Assembly: GCA_002070115.1 (NCBI GenBank)
Contig: MWCO01000044.1
Span: 1-50,753 of the forward strand
Direction of reading: 5' to 3'
DNA: 50,753 nt
From: Deltaproteobacteria bacterium ADurb.Bin207
GTDB taxonomy: Bacteria > Myxococcota_A > Polyangia > Polyangiales > Polyangiaceae
The notes below the pieces were generated by a model, which did not search any database, had not been told where the DNA came from, and worked only from the letters and a program-made list of their open reading frames with translations. A program made the translations under genes and the position numbers. Of this stretch, positions 43,219 through 50,753 are shown one piece after another. Within the stretch, counting starts at the first letter, position 1. Every line of letters starts with the position of its first letter.

Positions 43219-43899
43219 TCAGCGGGTATCGATACGTGTGGGGCCTTTTGGCCTGGACCAGCGAATGGTGCGACGTTCAACCTTGAATTCCTGATTGAAG
43301 GTGACGACTTCGTCGTGATTTTTCACGCGAAAGGTAGCGACGGGGTCTTGAGGGCGCAAAGAGCGTCCGGCTTCCGTCTCGGATGTTTTTAGCATGAGTT
43401 GAAAAGTTTCATCGGGCCGCATTTGCATGCTGACGTGGGCGGCACCGGAGGCATCGGTTCGGGCGATTTCCCGTCCCAAGAACACCACGGGCAGGTTTGG
43501 TCCTTCCTCGGCGCGGATGGCCACGGCGATGGTGCGAGTTTGGGGGGCGCAGGACAAGCGGTATTCCGGGCGTGCGTTGGGGTCGGCGATACGTCGCAAG
43601 GTCACGGCTACAGGTTTGGGATTTTGGTGTCCTTCGGGGCATTTGACCGAAAGGGAGATGGATTCGCCCTCATCGCCGCGCAATTTGAGGTGGGCTTTGC
43701 CGGTTTCGTCGGTGGCACCGACCTGGTGGGTGCCGACCAAAATACCCGCGGCTTCGATGGGTTTTCCGGGATCACTTTCGACCACGATCACGATGGGGTA
43801 AGGATCCGGTGGTTTTTCCACGAGCGAATCGCAACCAAAGGCGGAGCCAAGACAAAGGGCCAAGGGGATCGCGCGGTGGTGAAGCTTTGACATGGGCAT
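43219..43899 (-). CDS. Lipoprotein with two carboxypeptidase-regulatory-like (Ig-like) domains
   Basis: The 226-residue protein has a leader ending in LGSAFGC. Two similar beta-sandwich repeats follow: GILVGTHQVGATDETGKAHL and FLGREIARTDASGAAHVSM share the T-D-x-x-G-x-A-x-x pattern of CarboxypepD_reg/Ig-like domains. The end (FNQEFKVERRTIRW) is basic. A surface scaffold is likely; no enzyme motif. TATACT lies 10 nt before ATG 43899; ATG 43893 is an alternative. Confidence 0.75.
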   Translation of the reverse strand: MPMSKLHHRAIPLALCLGSAFGCDSLVEKPPDPYPIVIVVESDPGKPIEAAGILVGTHQVGATDETGKAHLKLRGDEGESISLSVKCPEGHQNPKPVAVTLRRIADPNARPEYRLSCAPQTRTIAVAIRAEEGPNLPVVFLGREIARTDASGAAHVSMQMRPDETFQLMLKTSETEAGRSLRPQDPVATFRVKNHDEVVTFNQEFKVERRTIRWSRPKGPTRIDTR

Positions 43900-43909
43900 C
43901 GGCAGGGTG

Positions 43910-43915
43910 AGTATA
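43910..43915 (-). promoter_or_regulatory. TATACT, candidate -10 box of the lipoprotein gene
   Basis: On the minus strand TATACT lies 10 nt before ATG 43899, with CACCCTGCCG between and no Shine-Dalgarno sequence. Confidence 0.35.
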
Positions 43916-44042
43916 GCACGGTGAGCAGGGGTGGAGTAGGGCGGAGATGATTGGGTTCGAGGGTTAGCCTGGACACAATCTCTGTTCGAACATTTTTCGT
44001 CCAAGGTATTTTCGATCTTGCTTTCGCGAAATAGTGAGATAT

Positions 44043-44306
44043 ATGGCCGCAATGATAAAATACTCGAGTCTATTTTTGGTAGCGTGCGCTTTGGCTTTCC
44101 TCGGTTGCAGCGATGATGAGGATTCTGGCAAGGTTTGCACAGCGGACGAGGAAACGGCCTGCACGACGGCGTACACGACTTGTAGTTCGGAAGCGGCGGC
44201 CAATGCCGACATGCAAGCGTGCAACCAATGCATTGAAGACTACTGCAAGTGTTATTCGAATTGCGGCAACACCTGTGACAAGAGCAAGCTTACGCCTTGT
44301 GAATGA
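44043..44306 (+). CDS. Small Cys-rich lipoprotein
   Basis: The product is 87 residues. The leader ends in ALAFLGC, and ten further Cys follow in about 65 residues (for example CNQCIEDYCKCYSNCGNTC), so it is a disulfide-rich secreted miniprotein. Other starts are GTG 44034 and ATG 44052. No family recognised. Confidence 0.65.
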   Translation: MAAMIKYSSLFLVACALAFLGCSDDEDSGKVCTADEETACTTAYTTCSSEAAANADMQACNQCIEDYCKCYSNCGNTCDKSKLTPCE

Positions 44307-44796
44307 AGAAGCGGCGGAAAGCAGCGCGAGGGGGTGTTCAGGTCCCGCTCACACAAGGTGAAGCGATTTCGTTTGCGCCTTGGTGAATCATTTTTCTAGA
44401 TTATCCATTCAATACATCATAAATCACATTCTGACATTTGCGCATGGATAGCGAGTAATGAGCTACCCTGAGACGTTGCCGTTCCATTCTCGCGTGGTGG
44501 TAAGGGGAGGATATCGTTGGTATGGGGGTGGGAGTCGTCGGTGGGGCGCGTGGGCGAGCCGTAGACCTGATCGCGCATACTAGATATTTTCAATTAATTC
44601 CATCACTTGAACTAAAGTCGTCGCGCATCGAGCAATCATGAGCGAGCGTTTCGGGCGCATGGTTGGGACGAAGGAAGCGTCGCGTGATTTTTCCTTTGTC
44701 TGGCTTCTGGTGGGGGGGTACTATTTGAATAGGCGCGTTTGTGCCTCAGGATTGGAAGATTGGACCGATGGTGGTCGTGACCTTGGAAGAGCAGCC
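44307..44796. other. Intergenic region upstream of the Tad pilus locus
   Basis: There is no convincing gene. The region is AT-rich in part, with TATTTTCAATTAATTCC (44585-44601), and probably contains the promoter of the pilus operon. An in-frame extension of the first pilin (to 44638) is not typical of the family. Confidence 0.4.
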
Positions 44797-44997
44797 ATGA
44801 AGATACTGACCCGGCTTCGAGCACGCGTACTTGGGCGATATATTCCCAAAGGCGAAGAAGGAGCAGTCATGTCGGAGTATGTCGTACTCGTCGGCGTGGT
44901 CAGTTTATCGTTGGCTACTTCGATAGCGGCTTTGGGGCCGGTTTTGTTTGCGAGTTATGAGCGGGCCAGAGGGATCATAATCTGCCCGATTCCGTGA
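44797..44997 (+). CDS. Flp-family pilin-like protein
   Basis: The 66-residue protein has a basic leader and GEEGAVMSEYVVLVGVV, fitting the Flp prepilin signature G|xxxxEY (cleavage before AVMSEY, Glu at +5, Tyr at +6), followed by the hydrophobic assembly helix. GGAAGA lies upstream of ATG 44797. The post-helix part is short (SYERARGIIICPIP), so it may be a minor pilin. Confidence 0.8.
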   Translation: MKILTRLRARVLGRYIPKGEEGAVMSEYVVLVGVVSLSLATSIAALGPVLFASYERARGIIICPIP

Positions 44998-45040
44998 AGC
45001 TAGAATGTCGGCACGGCGAAACCAGCAGGAGATGAGCAAT

Positions 45041-45217
45041 ATGATGATCCGAATCCACAAGTTCCTTCAAGACAACCGTGGCGCCAACCTGGTGGAATAC
45101 ATCATTTTGGTGGGTGTCATTGCGTTGATCGCGATTGCGGGGTTCAAGATTTTTGGCGAGAAGGTAGACAAGAAGGTGCAGGAGCAGGCGAGCAAGGTCG
45201 AGCAGATCGGTAACTGA
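45041..45217 (+). CDS. flp: Flp-family type IVb pilin
   Basis: The 58-residue protein has NRGANLVEYIILVGVIALIA, the canonical Flp signature (cleavage after Gly, Glu at +5, Tyr at +6), and a charged C-terminal helix (EKVDKKVQEQASKVEQ). Length is typical for major Flp pilins. ATG 45041 has AGGAG at a spacing of 9; ATG 45005 and 45032 are upstream alternatives. A small hairpin, CTGAC-GCCA-GTCAG, overlaps the stop codon. Confidence 0.9.
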   Translation: MMIRIHKFLQDNRGANLVEYIILVGVIALIAIAGFKIFGEKVDKKVQEQASKVEQIGN

Positions 45218-45303
45218 CGCCAGTCAGGGGTCAGATGGGTTGAGGAATCGGGCAATCGGCTGCGAGATGACAGTGGTTTGTCGATGGAGACGTGTGGGAA
45301 GTC

Positions 45304-45852
45304 ATGAGCTACGCCAAGCTATTTCTCGTTGCAGCAGTGGTGGTCACGGCCATTGCGGCGTGGACTGACTTCAAAAAGGGGATCATACCAAACTGGTTGT
45401 CGCTCGGAGCCTTGGTGATCGCGCCGATATTGCATGGCGTATTGGGGGGAGCCTACCAGGGGGTGCGGGGAGTATTCGAAGGCGCCATTTTCTCCCTTCT
45501 CGGAGCGCTGGCCTGTGGCGCTGTCCCCATGCTCTTGTACGCGGTCGGCGGTGGCAGAGGGGGGGATGTCAAGCTGCTTGCCGCCGTCGGAGCGCTGTGC
45601 CGTCCAGTGATTGGAATCGAAGCTGTATTTTATGGTTTTTTGGTAGCAGCCATCTACGCGCAAGCGCGATTGGCGTATGAAGGTAAATTATTACAAACCC
45701 TTGGAAATACTGCCTTTCTTGCCATCAATCCCTTTTTGCCGAAAGCCCGTCGTCGAAAGCTCACCAAAGAATCGATGACGTGGACTCGGCTTGGCCCGTC
45801 GGTATTTGTCGGCACGGCGATAGCCGTATTGTTGAACTGGAGCATACCATGA
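45304..45852 (+). CDS. Prepilin peptidase TadV/CpaA
   Basis: The 182-residue membrane protein has the two aspartates of the type IV prepilin peptidase family: WTDFKKGIIPN (Asp22) and GGGRGGDVKLL (Asp88). It removes the leader of Flp prepilins. The start at ATG 45304 follows a GGAA; GTG 45292 is an alternative. It overlaps the next gene by ATGA. Confidence 0.92.
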   Translation: MSYAKLFLVAAVVVTAIAAWTDFKKGIIPNWLSLGALVIAPILHGVLGGAYQGVRGVFEGAIFSLLGALACGAVPMLLYAVGGGRGGDVKLLAAVGALCRPVIGIEAVFYGFLVAAIYAQARLAYEGKLLQTLGNTAFLAINPFLPKARRRKLTKESMTWTRLGPSVFVGTAIAVLLNWSIP

Positions 45853-46397
45853 TCCCGAGTACCTTGTGCCGCGGGAAAGTCAGCAAGCCGGACCGGATGG
45901 TAGGCAAGCTGCTGCGGGACCGTCGTGGCGCTGTCTACGTCGAGTTCCTCGTAGCATTTTTGCCATTATTCATCTTTTTCGAGTGTTTGGTACAGCTCAG
46001 TGGTCTGCTCACGGCGAAGTTGGTGGTGCAGCATGCGGCGGTGACGGCGACGCGGGCGGCGGCGGTCGTCATTTACGATGATCCCCAGTATTATGGGGAC
46101 GAGAAGGTGGGGTCGGTGACGGGCAAGCGGTTGGAGGCCATCGAATTGGCGGCAGCCATTCCGATGCGTTCGGTGCGCAGCTTGATTGATTACGAATTGA
46201 ATTTCCCGAGCCAGCCGGGAGGAACGGATACGCGCAAAGACTTCGGTCGTGATGACTTGGTGCGGGTGCGGGTCAAAGCCACGTACCGGTGTCAAGTTCC
46301 GATAGCGAGTCGTCTGGTGTGCGACTTTGTATCGTCCACACGCAACCTGACGGGCGAAGCCGCCCTGCCCAACCAGGGAGCGAGCTATGATTACTGA
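45849..46397 (+). CDS. TadE-family pseudopilin
   Basis: The 182-residue protein has RRGAVYVEFLVAFLPLF, the TadE-type motif with cleavage after Gly and Glu at +5, followed by one hydrophobic helix and a periplasmic part. TadE is a minor pseudopilin needed for Flp pilus assembly. Its ATG overlaps the tadV stop. Confidence 0.88.
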   Translation: MIPSTLCRGKVSKPDRMVGKLLRDRRGAVYVEFLVAFLPLFIFFECLVQLSGLLTAKLVVQHAAVTATRAAAVVIYDDPQYYGDEKVGSVTGKRLEAIELAAAIPMRSVRSLIDYELNFPSQPGGTDTRKDFGRDDLVRVRVKATYRCQVPIASRLVCDFVSSTRNLTGEAALPNQGASYDY

Positions 46398-47892
46398 TAA
46401 AACGACATACCAACGCGTCATGGGGCATGCGCCATCGGGATGGCTAGCGGATCAGCGCGGTGCGGTGATGGTGGTGGGTGTATTCATGGCGGCTTTCCTG
46501 GTGGGGTCGCTTTGGTACATCATTGGCATCGGGGATGCGATTTTGTATCGCGAGCGGATGCAGGATGGGGCCGACGCGGTAGCGTTTGCGGCGGCGGTTT
46601 ATCATGCGCGGGGCATGAACATCATCGCGATGATCAACATCATCATGGCTGCCATTTTGGCTGTTCTGGTGGCGTTCAAGCTGGTGCAACTCATGAACAC
46701 GATTGCGATGGCGATCTCCTGTGCGTTGTCGTGGACAGGCATCGGGGCCGCGATATGCAGTTTTACCTCGGGGCTTGCGCCGCTCATCAACAACGCCGTG
46801 CAGATTGCTGAAAAGCTGGTGAATACGACCTTGCCCATTCTCAGCAAGACGCAGGTGGGCATTGCGGTGGCGATGCCCTGGGTTGCGCAGGGCAAAGCGG
46901 TTCACGTGGCGACGACGCAATATTCGGAGCCGGTCAAGGGGGGTGGGTTTGTGAGTGTATCGTTGGTTCCTTTCGTTCCCAAGGAGCGTCTGGGGCTGCC
47001 GGTCGAAGAAGACGAATTCTCATTTTTGTGTAAAAAAGCGGGCACTTACGTTGGAGAACTCGTATTCTCGCCCTTTGGAAAGTTCGGTGGTTGGGTTGCG
47101 GGGGTGATTGGCAGCATCGTGGAGACGTTCCCAGGATATTTTTGCGGGGACAGTGGCGGTGGGGGAGGCTGGAGCGGTGGTTCGGGGGGAATGCCTCAAG
47201 GGCTTTCGCAATCGGCGATCGACAAATTTGCGAAGGAGGCTTGCGAGGACAAGGCTAAGGGCAAGAAGAACTTCGATATGGATGCATGCATCGAGGATGC
47301 GAAAAAGGATATCGAAGACGAGTTGAAGCAGCAGAACACCAGTCAATCTGCGATGAATGGCAATGGCAAGACTTCGAAGAAGGTGTTTTGGGGCGCGAAG
47401 AACGGCAACGGATATTTTCAGATCTGGTCGGTCTTGGTGGGCAACGATCAATGGCCGAAGAAGGCGGAGACGGGGGTGAAGATTGCGGCGTGGAATCGCT
47501 CGATGAAGATGCCTGACATTCCATGGGGGAAAGTGGCGTTTGCGCAAGCGGAGTATTATTACGACGAGAAGGGGGCGTGGGATGACTATAAGGAAGATGC
47601 GATGTGGAACATGTTTTGGCGCGCGCGGCTGCGTCGCGTGCATACGCCCACATCGACCTTCTCGAGTATGATCGTGGACGTGGTTTTCGATGGCATCCTG
47701 GGCAAGCTGGATCCGTTGGTGGCTGGGGCATTAGGGGGCACGGAAGTGATGGGATCGTTGTTTGGCCAGTCGATGGGCAGCACCTTTGAAGAGATTGTGG
47801 GCAAGGTTCATGAGGGGGGTGGGCCTTGGCAGGGGCAATACATCAAGAATCCGAATTTGGCGAATACGGCCAAAATCGAGATCATTCATTGA
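46387..47892 (+). CDS. TadG-like pilus-associated protein
   Basis: The 501-residue protein has one N-terminal helix (RGAVMVVGVFMAAFLVGSLW), a second hydrophobic block (INIIMAAILAVLVAFKL), then a large soluble part with a Gly-rich loop (GGGGGWSGGSGG). The first helix resembles TadG/Flp-associated proteins but lacks Glu at +5. The stop of TadE overlaps it by 11 nt, and GGGAG precedes the ATG. It is probably a surface or periplasmic part of the pilus machine. Confidence 0.75.
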   Translation: MITDKTTYQRVMGHAPSGWLADQRGAVMVVGVFMAAFLVGSLWYIIGIGDAILYRERMQDGADAVAFAAAVYHARGMNIIAMINIIMAAILAVLVAFKLVQLMNTIAMAISCALSWTGIGAAICSFTSGLAPLINNAVQIAEKLVNTTLPILSKTQVGIAVAMPWVAQGKAVHVATTQYSEPVKGGGFVSVSLVPFVPKERLGLPVEEDEFSFLCKKAGTYVGELVFSPFGKFGGWVAGVIGSIVETFPGYFCGDSGGGGGWSGGSGGMPQGLSQSAIDKFAKEACEDKAKGKKNFDMDACIEDAKKDIEDELKQQNTSQSAMNGNGKTSKKVFWGAKNGNGYFQIWSVLVGNDQWPKKAETGVKIAAWNRSMKMPDIPWGKVAFAQAEYYYDEKGAWDDYKEDAMWNMFWRARLRRVHTPTSTFSSMIVDVVFDGILGKLDPLVAGALGGTEVMGSLFGQSMGSTFEEIVGKVHEGGGPWQGQYIKNPNLANTAKIEIIH

Positions 47893-47903
47893 AGCGGGAG
47901 GCG

Positions 47904-48404
47904 ATGATGAGGCGCAAATTACGCAAGATCAGAAGTTCCCGCGGGGCCGCGGTGGTGGAAGCGGTCGTTGTCATCCCGTTTTTCATCATCATTTTCGCTT
48001 CGATGATTTTCGTGGCGAAGCTATATGGGGAAAAGCAGCGTACGTTACGGGTTTCCAAGGAATATGCCTGGACGTATGCCATGGCAAACTGTGAGTCTGG
48101 GGGGGCGAATGCGACGTTGGAATCGGAGGGCTCGCCGATGAGCCAGCTCGAGTCCAACGACCCGAATGTGAATTCCGACCCTCTCAGCCAGTTTCAGGGT
48201 TCGGATCCGGGAATGGAAAAATTCGACAAAAGTTGGGGTACGGCTTCTTCGACCATTCAAGGGTCGGCCACTGCCAGCAAGGCGATTGGTGGTTTTACGA
48301 ATCATCTATCGACCACGACGAAGGTGCAGTGCAACGAAAAGCCGCAAAAGGGCAATTTGAGGGGTGTGTTTCATTTCGCCTGGTCTCTGTTCAAGCAATG
48401 GTGA
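47904..48404 (+). CDS. Second TadE-like pseudopilin
   Basis: The 166-residue protein has SRGAAVVEAVVVIPFFIIIF, again cleavage after Gly and Glu at +5, then a short polar domain. GGGAGG lies upstream of ATG 47904. It is the second TadE-type gene in the cluster, as in many tad loci with TadE and TadF. Confidence 0.82.
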   Translation: MMRRKLRKIRSSRGAAVVEAVVVIPFFIIIFASMIFVAKLYGEKQRTLRVSKEYAWTYAMANCESGGANATLESEGSPMSQLESNDPNVNSDPLSQFQGSDPGMEKFDKSWGTASSTIQGSATASKAIGGFTNHLSTTTKVQCNEKPQKGNLRGVFHFAWSLFKQW

Positions 48405-48408
48405 TGCC

Positions 48409-49368
48409 ATGACCGACGACCTCGATCTCAGCAAGCCTTCTGCAACAACGCGGCTCGCCGAAAAAGCGCGACATCGCATCCACCTGCGTGGGGTGATTCG
48501 CGTTTTGGCCTATTGTTTCGTGGTGTCGGTGGTTCTAGGCGGGCTATCGATCCGATCGGCTTGGGGCAACTTCAAGGATTCGGCATTGATTGTGGGTCGG
48601 CAATTCGCAAGTTTTGGCGACTTGGAAGGCAGAATCCACCGTGTGCGCCTGAATGGCGAACCGGTCTTGGTGACGAGCGCGGTGACGACGGCATCGATGG
48701 ATGACGTATTGGGCCGATTTGAAGCGCTATGTCGTCAGGATGCCGGGGGATTGGACAAGATTTTCGAAACCTTGCCGGCGAACTTGAAAGAGGAGTTCGA
48801 GACAGCCGACGGTGCCGCGGGCGTGGGGATTGTGCGCAACCAGGCGGGGCCGGAGGGAATGGTGGCCTGCTTGTCGCAGCAGCCGTTGGAGGGTTGGCAG
48901 AGCTTGCCATCGCGCATCGAAAAATTCCTAAGTACTGGAGATCTAACGCATATTGGAGACTTGCGCTACGTCTATACCAAGCAAATGGACGGAAGAACGC
49001 ATGTGATTACGGTATGGACCGAGGGATCTTTCAACTTGTTCAATGTGGCGCCGATGGACGGGCAGGAGGCGCCGGGTTCGGATTCACCCAACGCACCACG
49101 TCCGGAAGAAGCGGTGCGGTTGTTGAGTGCGACGGTGGAGGGGGCGCCTTACGCGGTACGGATTTACGATAGTGCGAAGCCCCAGCAGGAGGTGTTGGCG
49201 ATGTACGATTCGCAGATGCCTTCTCGGGGCTGGAGTCCGATTCCGCATGCGACCGACGATGTGGCTCATGGCCGGGCGTATACCCGTGAAGGGGTGGACT
49301 TGTTGATTTTCGCCTTTGAGCAGAAGGATCGGTCGTATGTATCGGTGGTGGAGATGAGTCCGCGCTGA
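48409..49368 (+). CDS. Uncharacterised membrane-anchored protein in the Tad locus
   Basis: The 319-residue protein has a basic N-terminus, one transmembrane helix (LAYCFVVSVVLGGLSIRSA) and a soluble part with an alpha/beta look (RIHRVRLNGEPVLVTSAVTT, then RVYTREGVDLLIFAFEQKD region). It begins 4 nt after the previous stop, so it is part of the pilus operon. No family was recognised. Confidence 0.72.
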   Translation: MTDDLDLSKPSATTRLAEKARHRIHLRGVIRVLAYCFVVSVVLGGLSIRSAWGNFKDSALIVGRQFASFGDLEGRIHRVRLNGEPVLVTSAVTTASMDDVLGRFEALCRQDAGGLDKIFETLPANLKEEFETADGAAGVGIVRNQAGPEGMVACLSQQPLEGWQSLPSRIEKFLSTGDLTHIGDLRYVYTKQMDGRTHVITVWTEGSFNLFNVAPMDGQEAPGSDSPNAPRPEEAVRLLSATVEGAPYAVRIYDSAKPQQEVLAMYDSQMPSRGWSPIPHATDDVAHGRAYTREGVDLLIFAFEQKDRSYVSVVEMSPR

Positions 49369-49456
49369 AAACGACTTCCTGTCCGTGGGTGCCATCGTCG
49401 CCAACGAGATGACGCCCCTCGCTGTCTCTGTTGTTCTTTCTTCTCCCTTATCGGAC

Positions 49457-49462
49457 TATACT
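49457..49462 (+). promoter_or_regulatory. TATACT, candidate -10 box of cpaB
   Basis: TATACT lies 11 nt before ATG 49474; TTCTTT (49434-49439) is 17 nt upstream of it. No Shine-Dalgarno sequence. A second promoter inside the pilus locus is possible. Confidence 0.35.
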
Positions 49463-49473
49463 GGCCCTTTCTC

Positions 49474-50268
49474 ATGAGCAAACGAGCGCTTTTACTCGCC
49501 CTCATCGTCGCAACCCTCGGCCTTGTGTTGATGCTGTTGTACGTCAGGCGCTTCGAACAGCAGGCTTCTGGCGGTGAACGTGTGCAACTTCTCGTCGCCA
49601 TCAAACCGATTGAGCGCGGGGCGGTCATTACCGATGACGTATTGGCGGTGCGGGAGGTTCCGCTCGCTTATGTCGAGGACCGTGCGGTGAAAGCGGCGGA
49701 GCGGGCCAAGGTGGTGGGATTGCGTCTTGGCAACAACGTGCAATCGCAGCAGACGCTGATGTGGTCGGACCTTGCGATAGCGGCCGATGAGCGAAGAGAT
49801 TTATCGGCGTTGGTGCAGCCGGGGAGCCGAGCCGTATCGGTGCGAGCGCGCAGCGGAGACAAGAGTTACGCGTTGATTCGGCCCGGTGATTATGTCGATG
49901 TGGTGGCGATCATGCCTGAGGCGCAAGGCGATAAGCGCAGCGCCGTGGTGTTGTTACAGAAGGTTTTGGTGCTCGCGGTGGGGTTGGATACCGCCAATGA
50001 GCTGATGATGGATCCGAATGAGCGCAATCGAAATCGTACGCAGGAGATGGTGCTTACGTTGAGTTTGCATTTGCAGGAGGCGCAACTCATCTCCCTGGCG
50101 CTTGAAAAGGGCCAGATCACCGTAGCGTTGCGCAATCCGGAGGACCAGCGCATTGCAGAACGGATCCCGGATATGTCATCGTCGGCACTGACGGACACCA
50201 AGCAGCGAGAAGCGGTACAAAACATTCGAACTGGGCCCGTCAAGCTCGAAGCAGGAGACTTGCGGTGA
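49474..50268 (+). CDS. cpaB: Flp pilus assembly protein CpaB (RcpC)
   Basis: The 264-residue protein has one N-terminal membrane helix and a SAF-like domain typical of CpaB/RcpC: LLVAIKPIERGAVITDDVLA, then RAVSVRARSGD and IRPGDYVDVVAIM. It acts in the periplasm at the pilus assembly site. It overlaps the next start as GTGA. Confidence 0.9.
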   Translation: MSKRALLLALIVATLGLVLMLLYVRRFEQQASGGERVQLLVAIKPIERGAVITDDVLAVREVPLAYVEDRAVKAAERAKVVGLRLGNNVQSQQTLMWSDLAIAADERRDLSALVQPGSRAVSVRARSGDKSYALIRPGDYVDVVAIMPEAQGDKRSAVVLLQKVLVLAVGLDTANELMMDPNERNRNRTQEMVLTLSLHLQEAQLISLALEKGQITVALRNPEDQRIAERIPDMSSSALTDTKQREAVQNIRTGPVKLEAGDLR

Positions 50269-50753
50269 GAACAATCGTCACACTGGCAGCGTTATTGTCG
50301 CTCGTTGGCGTTGCGGGTACGTCTTTCGCACAGAAAGGCGATTCGGGAACGTTGGTCGAGACTTCGGAGGAATTGAGTCTCGCGGTAGGGGAGAACAAGA
50401 CCATTTCCGCGACCGAGGTGAGCAATTATTCGGAGGGGACCAAGGGCGTAGCGGACGTCAAGTTGACTACGGATGGCAAGCGGTTTGTGATCGTGGGCCG
50501 TGCGCCGGGGTCGACGACCTTGTTGTTGATCAACAAGGATGGCACGCAGACCAAGTGGGTCATCAATGTGTTTTCGCGTTCACCGGATGCGGTAGAGCGT
50601 GAGGTGAAGCAATTGTTGGAGGGCACCTCGGGGGTGCGGGTTCGTCGAGTGGGAGCGCGATTTTTCATCGAGGGAGGGGTAACGGCGGAAGCCGATGTTC
50701 GGCGTATCGAGCGCATTGCGGATTTGTATCCTGGGCAGGTCGAGTCCTTGGTG
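50265..50753 (+). CDS. cpaC: Flp pilus secretin CpaC (RcpA), N-terminal part, runs off the window
   Basis: The frame starts at GTG 50265, overlapping the cpaB stop, and stays open to the window edge (163 residues visible). It has a signal peptide (LAALLSLVGVAGTSFA), then the pilus-assembly N-terminal domain pattern LSLAVGENKTISATEV, a strand RFVIVGRAPGSTTLLLIN, and the beginning of a BON-like part (ADVRRIERIADLYPGQVESL). This is the usual CpaC order before the secretin channel domain. Confidence 0.85.
   Translation, partial: MRTIVTLAALLSLVGVAGTSFAQKGDSGTLVETSEELSLAVGENKTISATEVSNYSEGTKGVADVKLTTDGKRFVIVGRAPGSTTLLLINKDGTQTKWVINVFSRSPDAVEREVKQLLEGTSGVRVRRVGARFFIEGGVTAEADVRRIERIADLYPGQVESLV

Overview
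The window looks like chromosomal DNA of a predatory-type or soil member of the Myxococcota (Polyangia-like). This is inferred from style, not from a marker gene: many secreted lipoproteins with Gly- or Asp-rich linkers, Cys-rich segments ending in GCGAC-like motifs, C-terminal Cys + membrane helix + Arg tails of the MYXO-CTERM type on a metalloprotease and a vWA protein, a 2059-residue TPR protein, and Asp/Cys repeats of the DNDGDG type. No rRNA, tRNA, CRISPR array, insertion sequence or phage gene was found; gene order looks like stable chromosome.

Layout. 1-8.2 kb: a propeller-like lipoprotein (possibly frameshifted at the window edge), a PLP-dependent decarboxylase, a TVP38/DedA-type membrane protein, an EamA transporter, a second propeller lipoprotein, and a small run with the ribosome-rescue hydrolase ArfB. 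8.2-14.4 kb: one giant TPR protein. 14.6-17.0 kb: a leftward operon with stop/start overlaps (small orphan protein, DUF364, MJ0301-like metallo-beta-lactamase fold, TrmO-like methyltransferase). 17.1-22.9 kb: matrixin-like protease, a TerB-like/PPP phosphatase fusion, a spermidine-synthase-like protein, a lipoprotein with a 12-bp tandem repeat and a secreted nuclease. 22.9-28.6 kb: a lipoprotein with eleven Asp/Cys repeats, an outer-membrane barrel carrying four of the same repeats, and an S46 peptidase. 28.7-33.0 kb: two Cys-containing orphans, aconitase, and a lipoprotein ending in an IscA-like fold without cysteines. 33.2-38.5 kb: a secreted GH13 enzyme, a phospholipase-D-like lipoprotein with a C-terminal CBM20 starch-binding domain, and a vWA surface protein. 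38.7-42.2 kb: NagB and a complete ECF transporter (S, T and A parts) with a methyltransferase gene inserted. 42.7-44.3 kb: DUF488 and two lipoproteins. 44.8 kb to the right edge: the start of a Tad/Flp pilus locus (two pilins, prepilin peptidase, TadE/TadG-type proteins, CpaB, and the N-terminus of the CpaC secretin, which runs off the window).

How the genes work together. Much of the window encodes the cell envelope and secretome: surface lipoproteins, proteases, a nuclease, glycan-active proteins and a Tad pilus, as expected of a surface-living degrader of polymers or prey. The most novel-looking items are the PLD-CBM20 fusion beside GH13, the cysteine-less IscA-like lipoprotein beside aconitase, the TrmO/MBL/DUF364 operon, the ECF-plus-methyltransferase cluster, and a recurrent TAnnCT box 8-13 nt before start codons that lack a Shine-Dalgarno sequence, suggesting leaderless or nearly leaderless transcripts. 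All function calls rest on reading motifs by eye; no database search was run.
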